From [Zimmermannella] faecalis ATCC 13722 (GTDB taxonomy: Bacteria; Actinomycetota; Actinomycetes; Actinomycetales; Microbacteriaceae), in the NCBI RefSeq assembly GCF_000381765.1, contig NZ_KB907084.1, forward strand, positions 1-64,000: 64,000 nt of DNA, written 5' to 3'. This document shows positions 52,768-61,640 of this stretch, piece after piece. Every line of letters starts with the position of its first letter. Position 1 is the stretch's first letter. The notes under the pieces are model-generated. The model was not told where the DNA came from. It searched no databases and saw nothing but the letters and a program-made list of their open reading frames with translations. Made by a program: the position numbers and the translations under genes.

Positions 52768-54216
52768 TTAGCCCTGGCGAACCGCCATGAGGGTGAACGA
52801 CCGGTCGAGCACCTGGTACGCGTTCTGGCGCTCGGGGTACGGCTCGACGACGGCGGCGCGGCGCGCCTCAACGCTCCAGCTCATCGCCTGCTCACGCAGC
52901 TGCTGCGGCGTGCTCTGCGCCGGCATCGCGAGCCGCTCAGCATCGTTGCGCGCCGAGAGCTGGCGGTCGAGCATCCCAACGAGCGGGTGGTTCGGCTCGA
53001 TCGCGGCGAGGCGCTCGAGCGCGTCGAGCTCAGAGAGCGGATGCAGTTCGGGGCGCAGGCGCGCCTCGGCCACGATCGCGCGCAGCGGTGGCGGCGCCCC
53101 GTTCGACCACGCCAGGCGGTCGAGCGCGTCGAGCGCGCGGCGCGCCTTCACGTGGGCGTAGCGGCCGACGTAACGGTTCGCGAGGGCGCGGCGCAGGTCG
53201 TCGATGCCGGAGGCCTGCACGAGCCAGTCGCTCATCGCTCGCGCGCCGCGGCGCGCCTCCGCGCGCCCGTGGCGAATGCCGTATTCGCCGATGAGCTGCG
53301 CGAGCCGCGACACCTCGGCGTTCGGGATGCCCGGGGCGACCTCGCCGCCCCCGCTCGGGTCGCGCAGCTCGAGGTCGAGGTCGTCGACGCTCGCGAGCTG
53401 CGAGAGTGTGCCGGCGTCGTGCTCACGGATGAGCCCCGCCCGCGCGGCCTGGGCCATGTTGCCCGCGACCGCGACGACCGTGCCGAGGTGCGCGCCGTGC
53501 TGGCGCGAAAACTTCTCGGCGCCCGTGCGCGCGAGTTCGATCGGGTCTTGGTTGCCCCAGGGCGTGCCGCCGAACGTATCCGCGTGGCTGAGCACGCCGA
53601 TCGCGCGTGCCGCCGTCTCGGCGGGGGTGTCGGTGATCGAGCCCCACTCGTGCAGAAAGTCGGTGTCGTCGCGCAGCATCATGTCGTGGAACACGTAGAT
53701 GAGGGCGTCGGCCTGCTGCACACTCTCGTGGCCGAGCACGGTGCGGCGGGTCGCGTCTTCGAGCTCGGTGGTCGTCGTCGCGAGGCCGGGTGTGTCGATG
53801 AGGGTCAGGTCGCGCAGTACGTCGGACTGGAGGAACACGACGGCGTGCGCGATGTGCTCGGTCGGCACCGGCAGCCGCTCCGGCAGGCAGCCGCGCTCGA
53901 GGTTGAACGGCACCTGCTGCCCGTCGCGCGTGATCACGATGCCCCGCTCGGGGCCGCCGAACGTGTAGTGCGTCGAGATGCGGGTGCACTCGGTCGCGCC
54001 GGTCGGGGCAACGACGCGACCGACAAGTGCATTCACGAGCGTCGACTTACCGGCCTTGACCCGGCCGACAACCGCGAGGCGAATCGTCTCGTTGAGCTGA
54101 CGCCGCACATTGTCGGTCACCCGACCCGTGCCGCGACGGTCGACGCGGTCAAACGCGTCGCACACGTCGAGCACGGCTCGACGCATCAGCTCCGTAACGG
54201 TCGCCCAGGTGCTCAT
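52768..54216 (-). CDS. Dynamin-like GTPase (IniC-like)
   Basis: 482 residues, close in size to mycobacterial IniC. GTPase motifs: G1 VVGRVKAGKSTLVNAL at about 48-63, G2 near GATECTRI, G3 LIDTPGLATT and a G4-like LSHAD. Helical stalk regions follow. There is no clear membrane helix. Dynamin-like proteins bend or fuse membranes; IniA/IniC are induced by cell-wall inhibitors in mycobacteria. It is the last gene of the operon, its ATG overlapping the Hsp70 gene stop by one base (TAATG). Confidence 0.88.
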   Translation of the reverse strand: MSTWATVTELMRRAVLDVCDAFDRVDRRGTGRVTDNVRRQLNETIRLAVVGRVKAGKSTLVNALVGRVVAPTGATECTRISTHYTFGGPERGIVITRDGQQVPFNLERGCLPERLPVPTEHIAHAVVFLQSDVLRDLTLIDTPGLATTTTELEDATRRTVLGHESVQQADALIYVFHDMMLRDDTDFLHEWGSITDTPAETAARAIGVLSHADTFGGTPWGNQDPIELARTGAEKFSRQHGAHLGTVVAVAGNMAQAARAGLIREHDAGTLSQLASVDDLDLELRDPSGGGEVAPGIPNAEVSRLAQLIGEYGIRHGRAEARRGARAMSDWLVQASGIDDLRRALANRYVGRYAHVKARRALDALDRLAWSNGAPPPLRAIVAEARLRPELHPLSELDALERLAAIEPNHPLVGMLDRQLSARNDAERLAMPAQSTPQQLREQAMSWSVEARRAAVVEPYPERQNAYQVLDRSFTLMAVRQG

Positions 54217-56702
54217 TACTCGCCGGAGGACTTCCGGTCGGTGGTCGCGACCGCGTAGGCGACGTCAGAGAGCGGCTTCGGCGTGAACCGGCCGCTGATG
54301 TCGCTGAGCTGATCGTGGTTGCCGTTGTCGTCGTTGCCGAGCGTCACGTAGATGCCGTACGGCTGGTCTTCATAGACGAAGTAGTGCGAGTAGCCGCCGG
54401 CTCCCTCGGTGTACTCCCCCTCGAACTGCGTGCCAGAGACCTCGTCGCCGACCTTCCAGTCGGACTCGGTGTCGTACGCCTTCTCGCCGTACTCGAGCGC
54501 CTCGTCGTACGAGTCGAACTCGATCAGGTAGAGCGTCGTGTTGCTGCGGTCGTACCAGGTGCAGCCGATCGCGAGCTTGACGCCGAGCTCGGCCTCCTGG
54601 CAGGTCGCGCCGTCGACCTTGACGATCCACTCGAGCGCCGACTCACCGGTGAGCTCAGTGCAGTCTTCGGTGCCCGAGGCACCGGTGCCGTCCCAGCATT
54701 CGATGTCACCGGCGGGCACCTCGGGCGAGAGCACCTCGGGCTCGGGCTCGGTGTCGCCTGGCGAGAACAGCGCGATGCCGCCCCAGATGCCACCGCCGAT
54801 CACGAGCACGGCGACGACCGCGATGATCGCGAACAGCAAGCCGCGCTTGTTCTTCGGCTTCGACTCGCTCGTCGACTGCGACGACGAGTAGCCAGACGTT
54901 CCCGGGCCATCCCCGCTCCCGGAGCCGCCCGCTGCGGAGTAGGCCGCGTATCCGGAGCTGCCCGAGCCATTCGAGCCGCCGGAACTGTTCGACCCGCCAG
55001 CGCCGCTCGAATATGCGCCGTAGCCGGCGTTGCCACCCGAGCCATAGCCGCCCGAGCCGCCAGCGCCCTGGTACCCGGAACTCTGATAGCCGGACCCCTG
55101 GTAGCCGCCACCCTGCGGACGCGAGTCCTGCGACGTCGACGGGCTCGGCGGTGCCGAATAGCCCGAAGCTGCGTTGCCCGACCCTGGGTTGCCCGCCCCC
55201 GCGTTGTTCGAACCCGCATTGCCGGCGCCCGGTGCGAACGGCGAGTACTGCGACGTGCCGGTGCCCGATCCACTGGCCGACGTGTCGCCCGAGGGACGAC
55301 CGGCGGCGGGCTGACCGGACTGCGGCTGTTGGTTCTGTTGGCCCTGCCCGGGCTGCTGCCCCTGACCGGGCCGCTGCCCCTGCTGCTGGTGGCCGGGCTG
55401 CTGGCCGGGCTGCGCGCCGAGGAACGGCTGCGGCGCGGTTGCCTGCTGCTGCGTCGGTGGCTGGCTCTGCTGCCTCTGCGGCATCGGCTGCGGCGGCTGC
55501 GCGCCGGGCGCCGGAATCGGGCGCTGGCCCTGCGGGCCGGTCGGACCGGAGGGCTGCGACGCGGCGGGCGGGAAGTGGCCCGTTTCGGGGGCCGCGCTCG
55601 GCGCCTGCGCGGGCCGGGTCGACCCGAGCGGCGCAACGTAGAGCGCGCCCTCGGCGACGACGAGCTTCGGGTCGTCGAGCGTCGCGATGCGAATGCCGGT
55701 GCGCTCACGGATCATCTCGCTGATCGCTGGCGTGCGCGAGGAACCGCCCGTCAGGTACATGACCTCGGGTGCGGGGCCCGACACCGTGTCGAAGACCTCC
55801 TGCAGCAGCTTGCCCGCGCGGTCGAGATCGTCGGCGATGAGCGACTCGTACTCGGCGCGAGTGATCGTGACGACGGCGTCGTCTTCGCCGAGGCTCACGG
55901 CGATGTCTGCGTCGGGGCGCGTCGAGAGCTCCGTCTTGCCGGCGGTCACCGCGCGGCTCAGCGAGGTCTGCCCGCGCAGCTCGGCCATGGTCTTCGGCTG
56001 GTGCAGGCGCTCGGCGAGCGCCTTGTTGCCGCGCTGCGAGAGCGTGTCGAGGGTCCAGTCGAGCAGACGCGCGTCAAACGTACGGCCGCCGAGCACGGGG
56101 TCGCCGCCATACGCAAGCACGCGATAGCCCTGCGGTTCGTGCGGCGCACGCTCGAGCACGGCGATGTCGAGCGTGCCGCCGCCGAAGTCAAACACGGCGA
56201 CGCGGGAGCCGGGCGCAGCCTGGTGATTGCGCGCGTAGTGTGCGGCGGCCGCGATCGGCTCGTTCACGGTGCGGATGGCCTCGGGCGCGAACCCGGCCGC
56301 GACGGCGGCGGTGCGCAGCGTCTCAATCTGCGAGGGCGCCCAGGCGACGGGGTGCGTCAGCCACACCTCGGCCGGCGGCTCGTTGTTCTGCCGGCGCAGG
56401 CCCGCGGCGCGCACATAGTTGTACACCTCGCGCGCGATCTCTTCGGGGTCGACGATCTTGCCGGCAAGTACGACCTCGTTGCGGCCGATGAGGGTCTTCG
56501 GCGTGCGCTCGAACCCGTCGGGGTGGCGCAGCTGCGCGTTGATCGCCTCGTCACCGACGCGATAGCCGCTCGGGGTAAGCACGATCGCTGACGGCATCGA
56601 GATGCTCGAGTCGGAGAGCGCAACCGGTCGCACGTTGCCGTTCGCGTGAATAGCGGCGGCCGTATTCGACGTACCGAAGTCGATCGCGAGTCGCCAAGCC
56701 AT
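54216..56702 (-). CDS. Membrane-anchored Hsp70-like protein with external Cys domain
   Basis: 828 residues. Residues 1-370 are an Hsp70/DnaK ATPase: IDFGTSNTAAAI (phosphate 1), VFDFGGGTLDIAVL (phosphate 2) and YLTGGSSRTPAISEMI (adenosine). No DnaK substrate domain follows. Instead there is a region of about 240 residues rich in Pro and Gln and then in Gly and Ser, one membrane helix (about 620-646, LLFAIIAVVAVLVIGGGIWGG) and a C-terminal external domain of about 180 residues with four Cys (ECW, DCT, TCQ, GCT) that can form two disulfides. It is a chaperone-like ATPase linked to an envelope sensor or partner-binding domain. The dynamin genes flank it on both sides. Confidence 0.9.
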   Translation of the reverse strand: MAWRLAIDFGTSNTAAAIHANGNVRPVALSDSSISMPSAIVLTPSGYRVGDEAINAQLRHPDGFERTPKTLIGRNEVVLAGKIVDPEEIAREVYNYVRAAGLRRQNNEPPAEVWLTHPVAWAPSQIETLRTAAVAAGFAPEAIRTVNEPIAAAAHYARNHQAAPGSRVAVFDFGGGTLDIAVLERAPHEPQGYRVLAYGGDPVLGGRTFDARLLDWTLDTLSQRGNKALAERLHQPKTMAELRGQTSLSRAVTAGKTELSTRPDADIAVSLGEDDAVVTITRAEYESLIADDLDRAGKLLQEVFDTVSGPAPEVMYLTGGSSRTPAISEMIRERTGIRIATLDDPKLVVAEGALYVAPLGSTRPAQAPSAAPETGHFPPAASQPSGPTGPQGQRPIPAPGAQPPQPMPQRQQSQPPTQQQATAPQPFLGAQPGQQPGHQQQGQRPGQGQQPGQGQQNQQPQSGQPAAGRPSGDTSASGSGTGTSQYSPFAPGAGNAGSNNAGAGNPGSGNAASGYSAPPSPSTSQDSRPQGGGYQGSGYQSSGYQGAGGSGGYGSGGNAGYGAYSSGAGGSNSSGGSNGSGSSGYAAYSAAGGSGSGDGPGTSGYSSSQSTSESKPKNKRGLLFAIIAVVAVLVIGGGIWGGIALFSPGDTEPEPEVLSPEVPAGDIECWDGTGASGTEDCTELTGESALEWIVKVDGATCQEAELGVKLAIGCTWYDRSNTTLYLIEFDSYDEALEYGEKAYDTESDWKVGDEVSGTQFEGEYTEGAGGYSHYFVYEDQPYGIYVTLGNDDNGNHDQLSDISGRFTPKPLSDVAYAVATTDRKSSGE

Positions 56703-56785
56703 CTGCGGGTTTCCTTTACGTGGTCGGTGTTGCCGAGGGCAATTCTGCCGTACTTCGACAACGGGTCTGCAATGAGGATACGAGG

Positions 56786-58645
56786 TTAGGGTCGCCGGTC
56801 GGGGTTCGGGGCGCGACGTTTCTCTTCAATTCGCTCCGCTTCGCGCTCCGCCGAGGCGATCGCCTCGCGCAGCTGACGGATCTGCGGGTCGAGATTCGCG
56901 ATGCGCTGCTTGCGCTCGGCCTCGGAGGCGCGGCGCGCCGACTCGAGGCGCTGCAGCTCGGACTTCGCGGCGTTCGCCGACTCGCGCAGGTCGCGGTCGA
57001 AGACCTTCTTCGCGTCGGTCGTGATGACGCCGAGCACGGCGCGCACCGTGCGGTCGAGCGTCTCGCGCATCTCAGTCGCGGCGTCGGCGACGACCTGAAT
57101 GACCGACTGCCGCTTCGCCTGCCGCCGCGCGAGCACGAACGACAGGCTGCCCATGACGCCGGCGCCGATCGCGGTGCCGATGCCGGGGAAGATCATCGAG
57201 CCGATACCGCCACCCATGAGGAACCCCGACATGAGCATGCGGGGGTCGGACCCCGCCGCCTTGCGGTCGTTCACGTCGCGCTTCGTCTGCGCCGCCTGCC
57301 CGGCACGACGCTGCACCTCGACGAGCAGGCCGCGCTGGGGATCCATGCCCGCGGCAGCGTACAGCTCGGTGAGCAGCTGGGCTGAGCGGTGAATGATGCC
57401 GTTCATCGCGCGACCGATCTGCACCTCGACGTCGGCCGCCATCTCGTTCATCATCGCGGCCGACTGGCGGCCGCTCATCCCGGCGCCCTTGCTCTGCGCG
57501 AGCTCCTTCCAGTGCGCCGCGAAGTCGCGCCCGAGCCGGGAGTTTGCCGAAGTGAGGTCGACGCGCACGCGGTCGACGTTCGCGCCCCAGTCGTACTTCG
57601 CATCCTCGAACTTGCGCAGCAGCTGGTCGCGGTGTTCCTTGACCGCCGTGAGCGAGGTCTCGTCTTCGACGACACCGCCGAGGGCCTCGCGCTCGGTCTC
57701 GAGCGCGATGAGGGGCTGCCGCAGCAGGTCGGCGCCGCGGCGGAGCGCGTTGAGCGTCGGGAGCTGGCCAGCAAACTTCAGCGGGTCGCGGAGCGTCGCC
57801 GCGAGGTTCGGGATGCCGCTCATGTCGAGCAGCCGCGCGCGCTTCGCGTCATCGGGCTCGGCCGCGGCACGCTCGCCCCACGCACCCGAGACGCCGACGA
57901 TCGGGATATTCCCAAGGCGGGGTTCGCGCTGCGCGAGGATCGCACGATTCTCTTCAAGCACCGCCTGCCAGTTGCCGCGGTAGAGGTCGATCTTCGTCAC
58001 GGCGAGCACGATCTGGTCAACCGTTGCGCTGCAGCGCACGAGGAACTCGAGGGCGGGGGCCGTGATGCGGCCCGAGGCGTCGGTGACGAGGAGGAGGACG
58101 CTCGCGTTCTGCGACCGCTGAATCGCCCGCATCGCGTACGCCTCGCTGAGCCCGCCCGAGCCAGGTGTGTCGACGAGGGTTGCGTTCGGCACGTAGCCGG
58201 GGCGCACCGAGAGCGTCGCCTGCAGAGGCTGCTCGTCGGCGTTGATGAAGATCGGCGAGTCGACCTGCACCCAGCCCGGCAGCTGCTGGGCGGGAATGCG
58301 CCGACGCTGGGGCTCCGACGCGAACTCGAGCTCGGCGGTGCCCTGTGGGAAGTCCTTCGTCGCGGGCATATAGCTCACGGCTAGCGCCGTCGTCTCGATC
58401 GGCGCGGTGGGCGCGAGGCCTGGGGCCGCGAGGAGCGCGTTGATGAGGGTCGATTTGCCGCGATTCATCTCGCCCACGACGACGACCGACGGCCGTACGC
58501 CCTGGGCGTTCTTCACCATCCGGGCGATCGTCGCGAACTGCTCGCCGAGCCCGTGCGCCTTTGCCGCCTGCCCGATCCCGCGGAACGCGACCGTCGCCGG
58601 GTTCGCGGGTTTCGCGGGCCGTTGCGGCGATGCAGTCGTCGTCAT
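56786..58645 (-). CDS. Dynamin-like GTPase (IniA-like)
   Basis: About 620 residues, near the size of mycobacterial IniA. G1 VVGEMNRGKSTLINALL, G3 LVDTPGSGGLSEAY, G4 AVTKIDLY. Helical stalks include EALGGVVEDETSLTAVKEHRDQLLRKFEDAKYD. A glycine-rich hydrophobic hairpin (FLMGGGIGSMIFPGIGTAIGAGVMGSLSF) is the expected membrane-insertion paddle. The C-terminus is a charged coiled coil. It is the first gene of the operon. The start is uncertain: ATG 58645 has GGAG only three bases away and GTG 58654 lies just upstream. Confidence 0.88.
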   Translation of the reverse strand: MTTTASPQRPAKPANPATVAFRGIGQAAKAHGLGEQFATIARMVKNAQGVRPSVVVVGEMNRGKSTLINALLAAPGLAPTAPIETTALAVSYMPATKDFPQGTAELEFASEPQRRRIPAQQLPGWVQVDSPIFINADEQPLQATLSVRPGYVPNATLVDTPGSGGLSEAYAMRAIQRSQNASVLLLVTDASGRITAPALEFLVRCSATVDQIVLAVTKIDLYRGNWQAVLEENRAILAQREPRLGNIPIVGVSGAWGERAAAEPDDAKRARLLDMSGIPNLAATLRDPLKFAGQLPTLNALRRGADLLRQPLIALETEREALGGVVEDETSLTAVKEHRDQLLRKFEDAKYDWGANVDRVRVDLTSANSRLGRDFAAHWKELAQSKGAGMSGRQSAAMMNEMAADVEVQIGRAMNGIIHRSAQLLTELYAAAGMDPQRGLLVEVQRRAGQAAQTKRDVNDRKAAGSDPRMLMSGFLMGGGIGSMIFPGIGTAIGAGVMGSLSFVLARRQAKRQSVIQVVADAATEMRETLDRTVRAVLGVITTDAKKVFDRDLRESANAAKSELQRLESARRASEAERKQRIANLDPQIRQLREAIASAEREAERIEEKRRAPNPDRRP

Positions 58646-58739
58646 GCGCTCCACGCTAGCGTCTGGGCCCCGGCCAGGCCACCACCACCCGATGCACCGG
58701 ACGTACTACTTGCGGCTACGCGCGCCGCCGCGCGATCGC

Positions 58740-59804
58740 TCACGCCGTCTCGGCCGCGATGAGTTCGTCGATCGTGTGGCCGGGCTCGAGGGGCTCGCGC
58801 ACCTCGCCGGGAGGGGTGCCGTCGCCGAAGGGCGAACCGCCGAGTTCCTCGCGGTGGTGCGGCGTGAGCCAGTTGGCGAGCCCCGGCCCCTTCGGCACGA
58901 TCTGCGTCGGATTGATGTCCTCATGCACCTCGTAGTAGTGGCGCTTGATGTCGACGAAGTCGATCGTGTCGCCGAATCCGGGGGTCTGGAACAGGTCGCG
59001 CGCGTACGCCCACAGGGTGGGCAGCTCGCTGAGCTTCGACCGATTGCACTTGAAGTGGCCGTGATAGACGGCGTCGAAGCGGGCGAGCGTCGTGAAGAGG
59101 CGCACGTCGGCCTCGGTGACGTGGTCGCCCATGAGGTAGCGCCGGGTCTCGAGCCGCTCGCTCACGATGTCGAGCGCGGCGAACAGGCGGTCGTAGGCCG
59201 AGTCGTACGCGTCCTGGCTGCCCGCGAACCCGCACCGGTACACGCCGTTGTTGATCTCGGTGTAGATGTGCCGCATGACGGCGTCCATCTCGTCGCGCAG
59301 CGGCTCGGGGTAGAGGTCGGGCGCACCGTCGCGGTGGAACTCGCCCCACTCGGTCGAGAAGTCGAGGGTGATCCAGGGGAAGTCGTTCGTCACGACCTGC
59401 CCGGTCGCCTCCTCGACGATTGCGGGCACGGTGATGCCCTTCTCGTAGCCCGGGAAGCGCGCGAAGTAGGCCTCCTGCAGGCGCTCGTAGCCGAGCACCG
59501 GGTCGCGCCCGCCCGGGTCCTTGTCGAAGGTCCACGAGCGCACGTCGTGGGTCGGGCCGCAGACGGCCATCGAGATCGCGTCTTCGAGCCCGAGGAGTCG
59601 GCGCACGATGGTTGCCCGGTTTGCCCACGGGCACGCCCGCGAGACAACGAGCCGGTAGCGGCCCGCCTCGACGGGCCAGGTCGGCACGTCGGCGCCGACG
59701 GGGCGCGCGTCGCGCGTGATGCGATCCCCAATGTAGTTCGTGTCGCGCTGGTACTCCTCACCGAGGTGGGTGTACGCGCCCTTTGTCGAGTACTCGTCGG
59801 CCAT
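58740..59804 (-). CDS. Xi-class glutathione transferase family (glutathionyl-hydroquinone reductase-like)
   Basis: 354 residues, full length. The catalytic Cys is at residue 58 in SRACPWANRATIVRRLLGLED, the Xi-class motif CPWA. Conserved NNGVYRCGFAGSQDAYDSAYDRLFAALD and MGDHVTEADVRLFTTLARFDAVYHGHFKCN follow. Relatives (YqjG, Ecm4) reduce glutathionyl-hydroquinones. Most actinobacteria use mycothiol rather than glutathione, so the thiol here is uncertain. Confidence 0.92.
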   Translation of the reverse strand: MADEYSTKGAYTHLGEEYQRDTNYIGDRITRDARPVGADVPTWPVEAGRYRLVVSRACPWANRATIVRRLLGLEDAISMAVCGPTHDVRSWTFDKDPGGRDPVLGYERLQEAYFARFPGYEKGITVPAIVEEATGQVVTNDFPWITLDFSTEWGEFHRDGAPDLYPEPLRDEMDAVMRHIYTEINNGVYRCGFAGSQDAYDSAYDRLFAALDIVSERLETRRYLMGDHVTEADVRLFTTLARFDAVYHGHFKCNRSKLSELPTLWAYARDLFQTPGFGDTIDFVDIKRHYYEVHEDINPTQIVPKGPGLANWLTPHHREELGGSPFGDGTPPGEVREPLEPGHTIDELIAAETA

Positions 59805-59827
59805 GTAGGCAGCCTACGTGCCGTATC

Positions 59828-60775
59828 TCAACGGATGCGCTGCCCGAGCCGCGCGCCCGGGGCCGGGCCCGACGCCCGCACCGCCGTGTCGCCGCGCGCC
59901 GTGAACGCGGCCGCGAGCGCATCCGCCGACGCCGCATCCGCGGTAAGGAACGCGAGGGTCGGCCCCGATCCCGCGACGATGCCGACGAGCGCGCCCTTGG
60001 CCTCCCCAAATTCGAGCGCCGCGGCGAGGTCGCCCCGCGACCGCAGCGCCGGGGCCTGCAGGTCGTTCGTCATCGCGTCGGCGAGCGCGGCGGGGTCGCC
60101 GGCGCGCAGCGCGAGGAGCGCCGCCTGCGGCACGACGGGGATTGCGCTGGTCGTGAGGTGCGGCGCGTGGCGCTCGCGATGCGCGTCGAGCGCGCGATAC
60201 ACGGCCGGCGTCGGCATCCCCTCGTCGCTGATACGGAGCACCCACTCGAACGAGCCGCCGGCGAGCGCGGGCGTGAGTTCCGTGCCCCGGCCCGTGCCGA
60301 CGGCGACGCCACCGAGCAGCGCAAACGGCACGTCGGCGCCGAGCCGTGCGCCGAGGTCGGCGAGATCTTCGCGGGTGAGGTTCGTCTGCCAGAGCGCGTC
60401 GAGCGCGAGCAGTGTGGCCGCGGCGTCGGCCGAGGCTCCGCCCATCCCACCGCCGACCGGAACGCGCTTGCGGATCGTGATCGCAGCCCTGGGTTCGAGA
60501 CCCGCGAACTCGGCGAGGAGCTTCGCCGCCCGCGCCGCCGAGTTGCGGTCATCGGTCGCGACGGTGTCGGTCGCGACCGACGACGCGCCAACCCGGATCC
60601 GCCCCACCCGGATATGCAGGGTGTCGGCCGCGCGCACCTCGACCTCGTCAAGCAGGTCGAGCGCCATGCACAGGGTTGCGAGCGCGTGACTGCCGTCGTT
60701 CGCGGCCTCCCCGACCCCGAGCGTGAGATTGACCTTCCCGGGGGCGGTCGCGATCACTCGGCGGGGATCGGTCAT
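59828..60775 (-). CDS. ispE: 4-diphosphocytidyl-2-C-methyl-D-erythritol kinase
   Basis: 315 residues. GHMP kinase motifs: PGKVNLTLGVG at the start, ATP loop PVGGGMGGASADAAATLLALDALW near 107-128, and GSGPTLAFL late. It catalyses a step of the non-mevalonate isoprenoid pathway. It follows rsmA by 25 bases, the conserved order of many actinobacteria. Confidence 0.95.
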   Translation of the reverse strand: MTDPRRVIATAPGKVNLTLGVGEAANDGSHALATLCMALDLLDEVEVRAADTLHIRVGRIRVGASSVATDTVATDDRNSAARAAKLLAEFAGLEPRAAITIRKRVPVGGGMGGASADAAATLLALDALWQTNLTREDLADLGARLGADVPFALLGGVAVGTGRGTELTPALAGGSFEWVLRISDEGMPTPAVYRALDAHRERHAPHLTTSAIPVVPQAALLALRAGDPAALADAMTNDLQAPALRSRGDLAAALEFGEAKGALVGIVAGSGPTLAFLTADAASADALAAAFTARGDTAVRASGPAPGARLGQRIR

Positions 60776-60800
60776 GGCGACAGCCTACGAGAGGGCGAGC

Positions 60801-61640
60801 CTAGACGCTCGCGAGGCGAAGGTAGTCGGCGGCCGAGAGCTCCTCGCCGCGCGCCGTCGGCGCGAGCCCCGCGCGCTCGAGTGCGGCCGAGGCGTCCTGC
60901 GATGATCCGCCGAACGCGGGCGCGAGCGCCTGGCGGAGCATCTTGCGGCGCTGCCCGAACGCGGCGTCGACGAGCTCGAACAGGCGTCGCCGCAGCGATT
61001 CGTCGCCGAGGGGCTCGGGGTGCGCGCGGTACTCGATGAGGATCGAGTCGACGTTCGGCACGGGCCAGAACACCTTGCGGCCGACGAGGCCCGCCGTGCG
61101 CCACTCGCCGTACCAGGCGGCCTTGACGCTCGGGGCCCCGTAGACCTTCGAGCCGGGGCCAGCGGCGATGCGCTCCCCCACCTCGCGCTGCACCATGAGC
61201 ACCCCGCGGCGCAGCGACGGCACGCGCTCGAGCAGGTGCAGCAGCACGGGCACCGAGACGTTGTAGGGAAGATTCGCGACGAGCGCGATCGGTTCGCCCG
61301 CGACCGACTCGACGCGCAGCGCATCCGATTCGACCACCTCGAGCTCGGCCCCCGGGGCGAGCTCGGCGACCGTGCGTGGCAGCTGCTCGGCGAGCCGCGG
61401 GTCGATCTCGATCGCGGTCACGCGCGCACCGGCCTCGAGGAGCGCGAGGGTGAGCGAGCCGAGGCCAGGCCCGACTTCGACGACGTGCTCCCCCGCCTCC
61501 ACGCCCGCGGTCGCGACAATGCGGCGCACGGTGCCGTGGTCATGCACGAAGTTCTGGCCGAGTTTCTTGGTCGGCTGCAGGTCGAGTCGCTCGGCGAGCT
61601 CCCGAATCTGGGCGGGGCCGAGGAGCCTCACGTCAACCAC
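60801..61640 (-). CDS. rsmA: 16S rRNA (adenine-N6,N6)-dimethyltransferase
   Basis: 279 residues. [11 protein letters not shown] at the N-terminus, SAM motif [22 protein letters not shown] and catalytic [17 protein letters not shown]. It dimethylates two adenines near the 3' end of 16S rRNA. The GTG start at 61640 overlaps the tatD stop by eight bases. Confidence 0.95.
   Translation of the reverse strand: MVDVRLLGPAQIRELAERLDLQPTKKLGQNFVHDHGTVRRIVATAGVEAGEHVVEVGPGLGSLTLALLEAGARVTAIEIDPRLAEQLPRTVAELAPGAELEVVESDALRVESVAGEPIALVANLPYNVSVPVLLHLLERVPSLRRGVLMVQREVGERIAAGPGSKVYGAPSVKAAWYGEWRTAGLVGRKVFWPVPNVDSILIEYRAHPEPLGDESLRRRLFELVDAAFGQRRKMLRQALAPAFGGSSQDASAALERAGLAPTARGEELSAADYLRLASV

Noticed and set aside
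54216-58645. ECF-type promoter motif upstream of the dynamin/Hsp70 operon
   Set aside because: I looked for GGGAAC...GCATCC upstream of 58645 and in the gap 56703-56785 on the minus strand and did not find it, so direct control of this operon by the sigma factor is not supported.
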